DNA of 64,000 nucleotides from Erysipelotrichaceae bacterium (GTDB lineage Bacteria > Bacillota_I > Bacilli_A > Erysipelotrichales > Erysipelotrichaceae), in the NCBI GenBank assembly GCA_030525525.1, contig JAUNEN010000010.1, positions 1-64,000 of the forward strand, in the 5' to 3' direction. Shown here piece after piece: positions 48,501-57,360 of this stretch (its first letter is position 1; every line of letters starts with the position of its first letter). The notes beneath the pieces are model-generated. The model was given only the letters and a program-made list of their open reading frames with translations. It searched no databases and was not told where the DNA came from. The position numbers were made by a program, and so were the translations under genes.

Positions 48501-49595
48501 TTAACCGAGTGATTCTGAACACTTCTTGAGAAGTGAAATGATTTCAAGATGCTGGGGGCAGGCTGCTTCACACTGTCCGCAGCCGATGCATGCATCGGCG
48601 CCGTTTCCTCTGCCTGAGATTTCCCTGTAAGCCTCTTTGGCTTCTTCAATTCTTCCCTGTCCCAGTCTCAGATTCATCGCTTTGAAAATATCGGGAATCG
48701 GAATGTCATGCGGGCAGCCTTTGGTGCAGTATGAGCAGGCAGTGCAGCCGATTGTTTTCGATGTGCCGAGAATCTTCTGTGCTTCATGAATGACCTTCAT
48801 CTCTTCTTCATCAAGAGGTCTGAAATCCTTCATATAGGAAAGATTGTCCTTCATCTGTTCAACATTTGACATTCCGCTCAATACTGCCAGAATGCCATCC
48901 AGTCCCGCCGCAAAGCGGATTGCCCATGAAGCATAGGAAAGATCGGGATTCTTATCTTTCATCAGCTTCTGAATTCTTTCATCCGGCTTCGCCAGTGCCC
49001 CGCCTTTGACCGGCTCCATGATCACAATCTGTTTGCCGTATTTTCTGGCAACTTCATAATTGGCACGTGAAGTGACGGAAGGATTTTCCCAATCCGCATA
49101 GTTGATCTGAAGCTGCACGAATTCAGCTTCCGGGTGAGCCTTCAGGATTTCTTCAAGCAGCTCAGGTCCGTCATGAAATGAGAAACCGATATGACGTATC
49201 ACGCCCTTTTCTTTCTGTTCCTTCACAAAGTCCCAGAGATGATATTTCTCATACTTCCGGTAATTGGATAACATCAGAGAGTGCAGCAGATAATAATCCA
49301 CATAATCCGTTCCAAGTCTCTTCAACGAAGTCTCAAGCTCTTTTTTTGCCATGCTTTCAGTCGGTACGGCAGTTGCCATCAGCTTTGTGGCAATCGTATA
49401 GCTGCTTCGCTCATGCCGTTCGACCAGTGCCTTGCGCACTGCTTTTTCACTTCCCGGATACACAAATGCAGTATCGAAGTAAGTAAATCCCGCCTCCAGG
49501 AAGAGATCGGTCATTTTTGAAGTTTCTTCAATATCGATCGCAATTGATCTGCGCGGCAGTCTCATCATTCCGAATCCGAGTTTCTTGTCTGTCAT
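48501..49595 (-). CDS. Aldo/keto reductase with C-terminal 2[4Fe-4S] module
   Basis: 364 residues from the ATG at 49595 (AAGG upstream). The N-terminal ~280 residues are an aldo/keto reductase barrel (MMRLPRRS, FDTAFVYPGSEKAVRKAL, IGFSFHDGP, IVIMEPVKGG). The C-terminus carries two four-cysteine motifs (IGCTACSYCTKGCPHDI and CIGCGQCEAACPQ). AKR-ferredoxin fusions are common in anaerobes and are thought to link NAD(P)H and ferredoxin pools. The substrate is unknown. It follows the DUF3237-type gene by 14 bp, probably in the TetR-linked unit. Confidence 0.9.
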   Translation of the reverse strand: MTDKKLGFGMMRLPRRSIAIDIEETSKMTDLFLEAGFTYFDTAFVYPGSEKAVRKALVERHERSSYTIATKLMATAVPTESMAKKELETSLKRLGTDYVDYYLLHSLMLSNYRKYEKYHLWDFVKEQKEKGVIRHIGFSFHDGPELLEEILKAHPEAEFVQLQINYADWENPSVTSRANYEVARKYGKQIVIMEPVKGGALAKPDERIQKLMKDKNPDLSYASWAIRFAAGLDGILAVLSGMSNVEQMKDNLSYMKDFRPLDEEEMKVIHEAQKILGTSKTIGCTACSYCTKGCPHDIPIPDIFKAMNLRLGQGRIEEAKEAYREISGRGNGADACIGCGQCEAACPQHLEIISLLKKCSESLG

Positions 49596-49609
49596 AACAT
49601 CGCCTTTTT

Positions 49610-50449
49610 TCAAATCTCATTGATCCGCCATCTTGCATAGCGGTTGACAGGTCTGTCGAAATATTTCGCACCGCCGGTTTCTCTGAAGATTTCAGCAAAA
49701 ACAGTCAGTGCCATATCGTCGATGTTGCGGATTCTGCCGGCAATGAAGGAAACCGCCGCCAGCTCGTTTTTCTCATTGATCATAAATGCCATCTGCGGCG
49801 TTCCTCTGACGGCCGCTAAAACGGCTGCGATCACCCGTTCATCAGGTTCATCAATCACATATGTATTCGATTCATGATTGGAGAAGAAGATCAACTGGGA
49901 AACCTTTTGTGTTCCGCAAATCCGCTTCGCCTCTTCAAGAATCTTTTCATCCTTCTCACGCTTACAGAGTTCTTCGATATAAGGATCCAGAACAACTTTT
50001 TCTTCTTCCTGCATTTCGTTCTGACTTTCCTTTGTGACATCAAAGATCAGAATATCGACGCCGCTTGCCGTCCCGTGTCCTTCACTGCGGTAAACAGGTT
50101 TTGAAAGCAGTTCACTCAGATACGGCGAATCGCTGAGAAAGGATGGGCAAGCATGAAAGACTTCAGGCCTCGACGTCGGTTCGAAATATCCGTTGTTTTC
50201 AACAAACAGCCTGCATCTTCTTCCTTCTCTGTCGATTCCTTCAAACATATATTTTGCGCACATATGCCGGATTTGGGCTGCGTTGACTGTCTGTACATCG
50301 CATGCGCCGGGCAGAATCTTTCCTTTGAAATGTTCCGATTCGGTATAGCCGCCAAATGGAATCATGACAGCTGCACCGTTTGGAGCTTTCAGCTCATTGA
50401 TACCGGCGCGCTCGATAATAATATGAAAAGTCATAAGAGGTGAAGACAT
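49610..50449 (-). CDS. DUF3237-type protein with extra C-terminal domain
   Basis: 279 residues from the ATG at 50449 (AGAAGG upstream). The N-terminal ~150 residues resemble DUF3237 (FHIIIERAGINELKAPNGAAVMIPFGGYTESEHFKGKILPGACDVQTV). The last ~115 form a second domain I do not recognise, starting around RICGTQKVSQLIFF with an alpha/beta pattern (DERVIAAVLAAVRGTPQMAFMI). DUF3237 proteins often neighbour aromatic or polyketide metabolism genes; their biochemistry is unclear. The gene lies between the TetR gene and the aldo/keto reductase on one strand. Confidence 0.65.
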   Translation of the reverse strand: MSSPLMTFHIIIERAGINELKAPNGAAVMIPFGGYTESEHFKGKILPGACDVQTVNAAQIRHMCAKYMFEGIDREGRRCRLFVENNGYFEPTSRPEVFHACPSFLSDSPYLSELLSKPVYRSEGHGTASGVDILIFDVTKESQNEMQEEEKVVLDPYIEELCKREKDEKILEEAKRICGTQKVSQLIFFSNHESNTYVIDEPDERVIAAVLAAVRGTPQMAFMINEKNELAAVSFIAGRIRNIDDMALTVFAEIFRETGGAKYFDRPVNRYARWRINEI

Positions 50450-50547
50450 ATGGGAACCTTCTTTCTTTTGTATGCTTAATACCATTGTATCAGCCAAATA
50501 TCGCAAATTGCTTTGGATATATAAAAACTTCCGCATTCACGGAAGTC

Positions 50548-51165
50548 TCATTCACCGGATTTCCTTGAAATCCCTTCTTTATTGTCCAGCAGCTTGTAGA
50601 AATAGCCGGCTGCCGAATGGGTAATATCGTAAAGATAATTACAGAGCTCCGTTTCGGAAAGACTGCCCGGCTCATCAAGCCAGATCATGATAATACTCGT
50701 CAGACCGTCCGATATACACGCTCTGCTCATTTTCAGAACCTGATCCTGTTCGATCAGTTCCGTTCCGTTGAAAACAGCGTGCAGTGTTTCATCGATAAAC
50801 ACCCTGCGGACCATATCACGGAAGCGTGTCTCCGAACATTTTGCAAGAATCTTCAGAAGAGAGCGGTTTTTGTTCACCGAACGGATGCACCACTCCGAAG
50901 TCCGGTACATGGCATCCTTTGAAAGATTGGAGATGATCTCTTCGTTCAGATCATCGATCATCCGTTTTTCAACTTCATTGTAGACCGCCTCAAGGAGGGA
51001 ATATTTGCTGTCGTAATGACCGTAGAAGGCATTGCGGCTGATCCTTGCCCTGGCACAGATATCCTTGATATGGATTTCTTCAATCGTACGTTCTGAGCAG
51101 CATGATAAAAATGCATTTCGGATCAGTTCTTCTGTTTTGATATATCTGAGATCTTTGACTGTCAT
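50548..51165 (-). CDS. TetR family regulator
   Basis: 205 residues from the ATG at 51165 (AGAGGT upstream). The N-terminal helix-turn-helix is clear: TEELIRNAFLSCCSERTIEEIHIKDICARARISRNAFYGHYDSKYSLLEAVY. The C-terminal ligand domain is helical and diverse, as usual. The gene is divergent from the OYE-type gene and upstream of the DUF3237/AKR pair. A 20-bp dyad overlapping its own leader suggests self-regulation. The ligand is unknown but presumably a small hydrophobic molecule. Confidence 0.88.
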   Translation of the reverse strand: MTVKDLRYIKTEELIRNAFLSCCSERTIEEIHIKDICARARISRNAFYGHYDSKYSLLEAVYNEVEKRMIDDLNEEIISNLSKDAMYRTSEWCIRSVNKNRSLLKILAKCSETRFRDMVRRVFIDETLHAVFNGTELIEQDQVLKMSRACISDGLTSIIMIWLDEPGSLSETELCNYLYDITHSAAGYFYKLLDNKEGISRKSGE

Positions 51166-51177
51166 AGATACCTCTTT

Positions 51178-51197
51178 AAATGACATACTGTTCATTT
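51178..51197. promoter_or_regulatory. Candidate TetR operator
   Basis: AAATGA-N8-TCATTT forms a symmetric dyad 13 bases upstream of the TetR start. The half-site TTCATTTGT recurs at 51234-51242, nearer the divergent OYE gene. Confidence 0.5.
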
Positions 51198-51356
51198 GTT
51201 CCCTTTATCTCACACATTAATTTTTTTGTCAATTTCATTTGTCATGCATGCGCGCTATATTATGGACGGAAGCAGTATTCTTTACAAACAGTAAAATCGT
51301 TAAGCATCAAAGAGGGTATTTTTTGCGTGTAACAACAGAATAAGGAGGTAATGTTT

Positions 51357-53297
51357 ATGCGCTTCAATCACACTTTCTCACCCTATCGGATCGGTAACGT
51401 CGACATCAAGAACAGACTGATCGTTCCGGCTATGGACTCGGGTGTCTTTGACCCGAAAGGATTTGTTTACCAGCCCACTCTTGATTACTACGGAGCCCGC
51501 GCTGCCGGCGGTTTCGGCCTCATTATCATTGAAATCACAGCCGTTGAACCGACCGGTGTCGGTATGCCCTGCGAGCCTGCCGGATGGACAGATGAATGCA
51601 TTCCGGGCATGACAAAGCTCGCTTCGGTAATCCACGAGCATGGAGCCAAGACAATCGTTCAGCTCCACCATGCAGGACGTGAAACCGTCTCCGCCTTGGC
51701 CGGCAAGGTTGTCGCACCTTCATCCGTACCGTGCCCGACAAACCGTGAAACACCTCATGAATTCACAACCGAAGAAGTCTATGAACTGATTCAGCATTAT
51801 GTCGATGCGGCTGTCCGTATGAAGAAAGCCGGATTCGACGGCGTTGAAATCCACGCTTCCCACGGCTACATGGGCGGTCAGTTCCTCTCCCCGCGTTCCA
51901 ACAAGAGAGTTGATGAATTCGGCGGCGGCGTGGACGGACGTGCTTACTTCATGAAGCTTGTCTGCGAAGGCATCAAGAAAGCATGCGGCGAAGATTTCGC
52001 TGTCACTGCCCGTCTTTCCTCCAAGGAAAACAGAATCGGCGGTCTTGAAATGGAAGAGACTGTCGTCTATGCATCAATGCTTGAAGAATACGGATATGAT
52101 GCACTGCACATCTCTGCAGGTACATATGAAACATGGGAGACCATCGTACCGCCGACCGCATGGCAGTCCGGATGGAACCTTTCAAACGCAAGAAGAATCA
52201 AGGAAGCAGTCGACATTCCTGTTATTTCAGTCGGTCTCTTCCATGATCCGTTCACAATCGAGACTGCAATCAGAAGAGGTGATTGCGACGCTGTATCACT
52301 GGGCCGTCAGTCAATCGCCGATCCCGCCTTCCCGAACAAAGCAGTCGGCGGCGCAATTGAAGATATTATCCCGTGTATCGGCTGCACACAGAGATGCATG
52401 GAATTCAACTATCCTGAGAACCTGATGCCGGGCGACTGGGGTGTCGGATGTATGTACAACCCGCAGTCCTCACACCGTGCAGACAGAATGCTCACAAAGA
52501 CAGCTGAGCCGAAGAAAGTTGTCGTTGTCGGTGCAGGTCCTGCCGGCATGACTGCCGCATGGATGAGCGCATGGCGCGGACATGATGTTGTCCTTCTTGA
52601 AAAGAACGGCAAGCTGCAGGCCGGCGGTCAGTTAAGAATCGGTGCCTATCCGCCTTTCAAGCAGCCGCTGACACGTGAAATCAGATACATGCTGCACATG
52701 TGCGAAAAGAACGGCGTTGACATCAGGTGGAATTGCGAAGCAACACCCGAAGTCATCAAGTCATTCAATCCGGATGTTGTCATCGTCGCTACCGGTGCAA
52801 AACCGAGCGTACCGCCGATCAAGGGCTTAAAGGAAACAGGCGTTGTTCTGGCAAACGATGTGCTGCTCGGCACACCTGTATTGCAGAAGAGCGCGCTGAT
52901 TATCGGCGGCGGCGAAGTCGGTGCTGAAACAGCTGAATATGCGACAGACTACTGCTCAAGAGTTGCCATCGTGGAGATGCTGCCGGAAATCGTTCCGACT
53001 CTCTATCTCACAGTCAGAAATGCAATGCTTGACCGTATCAAGAAAGAAGAAATCGAAGTCTACACAAGCACAAAGGTTCTCGAATTCATCGAGGGCGGCG
53101 TCATTGCTGAAAAAGACGGCGAACAGCTGAAGCTCGATGGATTCGATACTGTCATTCTCGCTCTTGGTTCCAAGCCTTATGTACCGTTTGAAACAGAAGG
53201 ACTTGCGGATCAGGTTTATGTGATCGGTGATGCCGATGCTGTCAAGGATGCCAAGTGGGCAATCTACAAAGCATACCGCACAGCGATGGAGATCTGA
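51357..53297 (+). CDS. Old-yellow-enzyme/2,4-dienoyl-CoA-reductase-type NADH:flavin oxidoreductase
   Basis: 646 residues from the ATG at 51357, eight bases after AAGGAGGT; an ATG at 51351 is too close to it. The N-terminal TIM barrel binds FMN (FSPYRIGNVDIKNRL, QLHHAGRE, HASHGYMGGQFLSP with catalytic-type Tyr171). Cys340, 343, 347 and 365 form a [4Fe-4S] site (CIGCTQRC...C). An FAD domain (VVVGAGPAGM near 387) and an NAD(P) domain (LIIGGGEVGAETAEY near 513) follow. This is the layout of FadH and of BaiCD/BaiH steroid reductases, which reduce conjugated double bonds. It overlaps the next gene by one base (TGATG). Confidence 0.92.
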   Translation: MRFNHTFSPYRIGNVDIKNRLIVPAMDSGVFDPKGFVYQPTLDYYGARAAGGFGLIIIEITAVEPTGVGMPCEPAGWTDECIPGMTKLASVIHEHGAKTIVQLHHAGRETVSALAGKVVAPSSVPCPTNRETPHEFTTEEVYELIQHYVDAAVRMKKAGFDGVEIHASHGYMGGQFLSPRSNKRVDEFGGGVDGRAYFMKLVCEGIKKACGEDFAVTARLSSKENRIGGLEMEETVVYASMLEEYGYDALHISAGTYETWETIVPPTAWQSGWNLSNARRIKEAVDIPVISVGLFHDPFTIETAIRRGDCDAVSLGRQSIADPAFPNKAVGGAIEDIIPCIGCTQRCMEFNYPENLMPGDWGVGCMYNPQSSHRADRMLTKTAEPKKVVVVGAGPAGMTAAWMSAWRGHDVVLLEKNGKLQAGGQLRIGAYPPFKQPLTREIRYMLHMCEKNGVDIRWNCEATPEVIKSFNPDVVIVATGAKPSVPPIKGLKETGVVLANDVLLGTPVLQKSALIIGGGEVGAETAEYATDYCSRVAIVEMLPEIVPTLYLTVRNAMLDRIKKEEIEVYTSTKVLEFIEGGVIAEKDGEQLKLDGFDTVILALGSKPYVPFETEGLADQVYVIGDADAVKDAKWAIYKAYRTAMEI

Positions 53298-53632
53298 TGT
53301 CAGTCAGCGAAGTACTTGAAAAATACGTTGCCGCATTGAATTCTGCAAATGCGGACAATGTCGCAGTCCTCTATGCGGATGAATGCTCATTTGTGGACGG
53401 CGGGGCAAGACCCTTTGGCTTCCCGGATGTTGTTGCAAACGGAAAAGAAGGCGTCAGAAATGCATTTGCCGGCGTATTTGAAACCTACAAAGTTGAAGCG
53501 AAGATCGTGAAGCTCAATCCCAATTCCATGGAATATGATGTCGAGCTTGCCGGTCTGCACATTCCCTGTATCGGCGCTGCCACATGCAATGAGGATGGAC
53601 TCATCACAGAATATATTGTCCGTCCCCGCTGA
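53297..53632 (+). CDS. Ketosteroid-isomerase-like (NTF2/SnoaL fold) protein
   Basis: 111 residues, starting at the ATG that overlaps the OYE stop as TGATG, so translation is coupled. The N-terminus EKYVAALNSANADNVAVLYADECSFVDG aligns well with ketosteroid isomerases. Tyr10 corresponds to the catalytic Tyr14 of the Comamonas enzyme, and Asp34 to the general base Asp38. The place of Asp99 is not clearly conserved. The fold also includes BaiE-type dehydratases and SnoaL cyclases. It may isomerise or dehydrate the product of its OYE partner. A strong terminator follows. Confidence 0.8.
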   Translation: MSVSEVLEKYVAALNSANADNVAVLYADECSFVDGGARPFGFPDVVANGKEGVRNAFAGVFETYKVEAKIVKLNPNSMEYDVELAGLHIPCIGAATCNEDGLITEYIVRPR

Positions 53633-53657
53633 TCGGATCATTCACTGAATCATCACC

Positions 53658-53693
53658 AAACCCGGAATCATGTGTCAGGATTCCGGGTTTTGA
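53658..53693 (+). terminator. Strong rho-independent terminator
   Basis: AAACCCGGAATC / GATTCCGGGTTT, a 12-bp stem with an 8-9-base loop and a TTTTG tail. Confidence 0.9.
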
Positions 53694-53807
53694 TTTGTGA
53701 TCTGCATGTAGAAAAGTCAGTTCTGATCATGAAGCAGAAAAATGATGAAATATGGTATGCTGAAATCAGAAAAACAAATTGACCAAACACAATTAAAGGA
53801 GCTTGTT

Positions 53808-55139
53808 ATGCGCGGTTTTGATGAAGAATATCAGCGAAAGCTTCAAACGCCGGAAGAGGCCGTAAAAATTGTCAAAAGCGGAGATTGGGTGGACTATGGA
53901 ACCAATGTCTGTTTTCCGACTCTTCTGGACGAAGCTCTTTCGAAACGTCGGGATGAACTGACCGATGTTAAAATCCGGGGCAATCTTGCTTTCGGTCCCG
54001 TAAAAGCTGCCGAGTGCGATCCTTCGAGAGAGCACTTCCATTACAACAGCTGGCACTGCTCGGCTTATGAGAGAAAACTCTGCGACCGCGGTTTATGCAA
54101 TTACATTCCGATGATTTTCAGAAATGTTGTCCCTTATTACAGACATTTCCTGACTGTCAATGTCGCAATGATCTGTGTCACGCCGATGGATCGCCACGGC
54201 TATTTCAATCTTTCCTGCGCCGCCGGCATTGCAAAAGGAATTCTCGACAAGGCAGATTATGTCATTCTGGAGATCAATGAACATCTGCCGAAGATCTACG
54301 GCGGATTTGATGAAAGCATTCATATTTCCGAAATCGACTGCATCGTCGAAGGAAAACATGATCCCCTTCCTGAATTTCCGATCCCCAAAGCAGAAAAAGA
54401 ACATGTCGCCATTGCCGAACATATCCTCCCTTATATTCCGGACGGTGCAACGCTGCAGCTTGGAATCGGTGCTCTGCCCAATGTCGTCGGCAGTATGCTT
54501 GCCAAAAGCGATCTGAAAGATCTCGGCATGCATACGGAGTTATGCGGGGATGCGTATTATGAGCTTTTCAAAGCCGGCAAGCTGACAAACAAAAGAAAAA
54601 CATACCAGCCCCATAAAGGTGTCACCGGAATGGTATTCGGTTCGCATGAACTGTATGAATGGGTCAATGAGAATCCCGGCGTGATTGCCGAACCGCTTGA
54701 ATTTGTCAATGCGTCAGAAGTGATTGCCCTTCAGGAAAACATGATCGCCATCAACAACTGCATCTCAATCGATTTATACGGTCAGACCGGTGCAGAAAGT
54801 GCAGGTTTACGCCATATCAGCGGCACCGGCGGACAGCTTGATTATCTGACCGGGGCTGCCATGAGCAAAGGCGGCAAGGCATTTGCCTGCATGACTTCGA
54901 CATTTACGGACAAGCAAGGCAAGCTGCACTCCCGCATTGTCCCTTATTTCAAAGGCGATATCGTCACCATTCCCCGCTCCCAGGATCATTTCGTCGTCAC
55001 CGAATACGGAGCCGTCAATTTAGCCGGCCGCTCGACATGGGAAAGAGCGGAAATGCTGATATCAATTGCCCATCCTGCTTTCCGGGAAGAACTGATCCAT
55101 GCCGCGGAAGAACAGAAAATCTGGCGCTCTCATCACTGA
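53808..55139 (+). CDS. Acetyl-CoA hydrolase/CoA-transferase family protein
   Basis: 443 residues from the ATG at 53808, with AAAGGAG seven bases upstream; a longer in-frame start at 53742 lacks one. Family blocks include [46 protein letters not shown], and the C-terminal [32 protein letters not shown] with the glutamate expected to form the CoA ester. It most resembles 4-hydroxybutyrate/acetyl-CoA:acid CoA-transferases. It would move CoA between acids, as BaiF does for bile acids with an unrelated fold. A hairpin with T-rich tail follows. Confidence 0.9.
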   Translation: MRGFDEEYQRKLQTPEEAVKIVKSGDWVDYGTNVCFPTLLDEALSKRRDELTDVKIRGNLAFGPVKAAECDPSREHFHYNSWHCSAYERKLCDRGLCNYIPMIFRNVVPYYRHFLTVNVAMICVTPMDRHGYFNLSCAAGIAKGILDKADYVILEINEHLPKIYGGFDESIHISEIDCIVEGKHDPLPEFPIPKAEKEHVAIAEHILPYIPDGATLQLGIGALPNVVGSMLAKSDLKDLGMHTELCGDAYYELFKAGKLTNKRKTYQPHKGVTGMVFGSHELYEWVNENPGVIAEPLEFVNASEVIALQENMIAINNCISIDLYGQTGAESAGLRHISGTGGQLDYLTGAAMSKGGKAFACMTSTFTDKQGKLHSRIVPYFKGDIVTIPRSQDHFVVTEYGAVNLAGRSTWERAEMLISIAHPAFREELIHAAEEQKIWRSHH

Positions 55140-55187
55140 ATCCTTCAAAATGGCGGGACATTGATCAAAAAAACAGTATTTCTGCGG

Positions 55188-55210
55188 ATATGAGGCGGTT
55201 CTCATATTTT
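55188..55210 (+). terminator. Weak terminator
   Basis: ATATGAG / CTCATAT arms with a six-base loop and TTTTCT, about 50 bases after the CoA-transferase stop. Confidence 0.5.
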
Positions 55211-55268
55211 CTAAGATAAAGATGAAATCCTGGGAAAGAATTAGGAGATCATTAAACAGGAGGAAAAT

Positions 55269-55487
55269 ATGGGAAAGTTATCACTTGATTCAAAGATCAG
55301 AGACATCATGCGTTCAGAAGAAGGCAGAGCCGTTATGGAAAAATACGCACCCGGATCAACAAAGGATCCGCGTATGAAGCTGGTCGGCGGCCTGACATAC
55401 AGAAAGCTGTTAAGCTATCCTGAATCCGCTGAAGTCGCAGCCCATGCCGAAGAACTCGACAAAGAACTTCAGGCCTGCTCCAGATAA
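55269..55487 (+). CDS. Small helical protein, putative accessory domain
   Basis: 72 residues from an ATG with CAGGAGG upstream. The sequence LSLDSKIRDIMRSEEGRAVMEKYAPGSTKDPRMKLVGGLTYRKLLSYPESAEV resembles a small helical domain often found as a C-terminal tail of enzymes in Clostridia and relatives. Here it stands as a separate gene. It is probably cytoplasmic. Its position after the CoA-transferase suggests an accessory or partner role; I cannot define it. Confidence 0.7.
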   Translation: MGKLSLDSKIRDIMRSEEGRAVMEKYAPGSTKDPRMKLVGGLTYRKLLSYPESAEVAAHAEELDKELQACSR

Positions 55488-55498
55488 TTGATTCATCT

Positions 55499-55524
55499 AA
55501 AAAATGCCTCACGGCATTTTTTCT
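55499..55524. terminator. Bidirectional terminator
   Basis: AAAAAATGCC / GGCATTTTTT stem with a four-base loop. It serves the small helical protein gene and the convergent PucR gene. Confidence 0.88.
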
Positions 55525-55530
55525 TATGAT

Positions 55531-57063
55531 TCATGTGTGGATTCTTTTTTCAATCTCGATTGCCTTGAGAATGATCTCCATCCGTAATCTCTGATCAGGA
55601 TTCTTCAGACTGATATCCAGTTCCCTTTCGATTCTTGCAATGCGGTCAATCAGGGTTGAACGGTGTATGTAAAGCCTTCGTGCAGCTGATGTATAAGACA
55701 GATTTTCTTCCAGGAAGACACGCAGTGTTTCAAGATACGACACACCTGATGCATCATCATGACGGATGATTTCTGAAAGGCCGCTTGGAAAATAGGCATT
55801 GGAAGGCAGATCGCCGAGCGCATTGAGCACAAGCTCATTGAGGGCATATTCTTCAAAGAAATAGAGGATTCCTGCAGGATTGAACAGAATGCCGTTTTCA
55901 ATGGCACAGATGGCCTGGGTATGATGAATGCGGATGTCAAAGAGATCATTGAAGACTGAAGAAATTCCTGCTTTGAGCTTCATCGATTCACAGAATTCTT
56001 TCAGCCTCATTCCTTCATGTTTCATCAAACCGCTGGGACTGCCTGAAACTTCATGATCCGTTTTCAGGAAACAGACAACCCCTTCATCACTCTGAAATGC
56101 CCATGAATCCCTGAATTGTTCTTCAAAGGAATCGCAGATATAGCCATAGGGAATGCGGTTCTTTTTATTTGCATAGCGTAAGATTGCGCACACATAATCT
56201 GTTTTCAGATTTGCCCCGTTCAGGATCAGACGCTGCGACTGCGAAATCGGCTGTTCATCGACAAGCGTTCTCAGCAATGATTTGACACTCGGCTGTTCCT
56301 CATTCACAAGTAACGGATTTTTCTCAATCGCGGTTTCAATCATGCCGGCAAGAAATTCGGCAAGTCTGTCTTCGCCTTCATTGAATTCTTCTTCGCCATA
56401 TGCAATGCATAAGCATCCTTCATATTGTGAAAATCGGTCAAACAGATTGACGCAGAGTGTGCGGTTGCCTTTGATTTCAATCCTGAGTGCGCCATGCCTC
56501 TCAGTCTGCAGATCCGATGCATTCAGAAATGTGCTGAGCGATTCTGCATTCAGAGCACCGCTTGACTGCGATCCCCATTCTTTTTTCTTTGCTTCATTTC
56601 CGGCAGAAGCCATGATGTGAAAGGACGAATCCAGCAGAACAAGTGACTTTGAAAAAACGGCAAACGAGTCACGGATCATCAGCTGAATGCTTCCGTCTTT
56701 CAGAAGATCCCGGTAAAGATTTCTTTCCCACTCGTCATAGCGGTTGAAGATATTCTGCAGGAAGTGATACGCCTTGAAAAAATCGGTGCGGTTATGAATC
56801 GTGATGAGGCATAGTCTTTCTTCAAAATAGCGCAGCGCATTGGATTCCCCGATGCATACAAGAACTGCACCTCTCTGGATTTTGGGACGGCGCGGAAGAT
56901 GTTCGGCAGTTGCCAGATACAGATGATCCGTCAGGAAAGAATCCTCCCCGTCCATATAGAATTCGGGACGCGAAAGAGTCAGTCGTTTTTCGTGAGGACC
57001 GTTCATTGTGATTCTGTATTGTGAAGAAAGCTCAAGATACAGAATATCCGCATTCAGTTTCAT
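55531..57063 (-). CDS. PucR family transcriptional regulator
   Basis: 510 residues from the ATG at 57063, with AAGGAG seven bases upstream. The C-terminal PucR-type HTH is clear: LETLRVFLEENLSYTSAARRLYIHRSTLIDRIARIERELDI. The N-terminal ~120 residues resemble the PucR sensory domain (YLELSSQYRITMNGPHEKRLTLSRPEF). A middle GGDEF-like or GAF-like region lies between. PucR-type activators control purine, polyol or aromatic catabolism genes. It is divergent from the SDR operon and is its likely regulator. The effector is unknown. Confidence 0.85.
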   Translation of the reverse strand: MKLNADILYLELSSQYRITMNGPHEKRLTLSRPEFYMDGEDSFLTDHLYLATAEHLPRRPKIQRGAVLVCIGESNALRYFEERLCLITIHNRTDFFKAYHFLQNIFNRYDEWERNLYRDLLKDGSIQLMIRDSFAVFSKSLVLLDSSFHIMASAGNEAKKKEWGSQSSGALNAESLSTFLNASDLQTERHGALRIEIKGNRTLCVNLFDRFSQYEGCLCIAYGEEEFNEGEDRLAEFLAGMIETAIEKNPLLVNEEQPSVKSLLRTLVDEQPISQSQRLILNGANLKTDYVCAILRYANKKNRIPYGYICDSFEEQFRDSWAFQSDEGVVCFLKTDHEVSGSPSGLMKHEGMRLKEFCESMKLKAGISSVFNDLFDIRIHHTQAICAIENGILFNPAGILYFFEEYALNELVLNALGDLPSNAYFPSGLSEIIRHDDASGVSYLETLRVFLEENLSYTSAARRLYIHRSTLIDRIARIERELDISLKNPDQRLRMEIILKAIEIEKRIHT

Positions 57064-57301
57064 GAGGCACTCCTTTTTCTTCATTGTACAACAAACCATT
57101 TATTCATGACCGTCAATCTGTAGGTGTCTGTTGACATTTCGGCTGACATTTTTATCGGCCCCTTTCTCAGATGTCCGCATGAATTCAGCGGTTTCAGGGA
57201 AACACATCACTTTTTGCAAAGATCCCCCATCCGTCATTTTGTTTGTGAAACATGCATCTTTTTCCTTCTTTATCCGTATAGGAGAGCACTCTTCATCTTT
57301 T

Positions 57302-57316
57302 TACAATGAAATTGTA
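57302..57316. promoter_or_regulatory. Palindrome upstream of the SDR operon
   Basis: TACAATgaaATTGTA lies about 45 bases upstream of the SDR start. A related TTGTACAA is at 57085-57092 beside the PucR start. The 297-bp divergent gap holds no gene I recognise. Confidence 0.45.
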
Positions 57317-57360
57317 TTCAATCACGGGAATACCGTTTCATATTGAGGAGGAAATCATTC

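Noticed and set aside
51357-53632. Claiming a true bai operon for bile-acid 7-dehydroxylation
   Set aside because: There is no baiB, baiG or BaiF-type gene in the block, and the order differs. Family resemblance alone does not identify the substrate.
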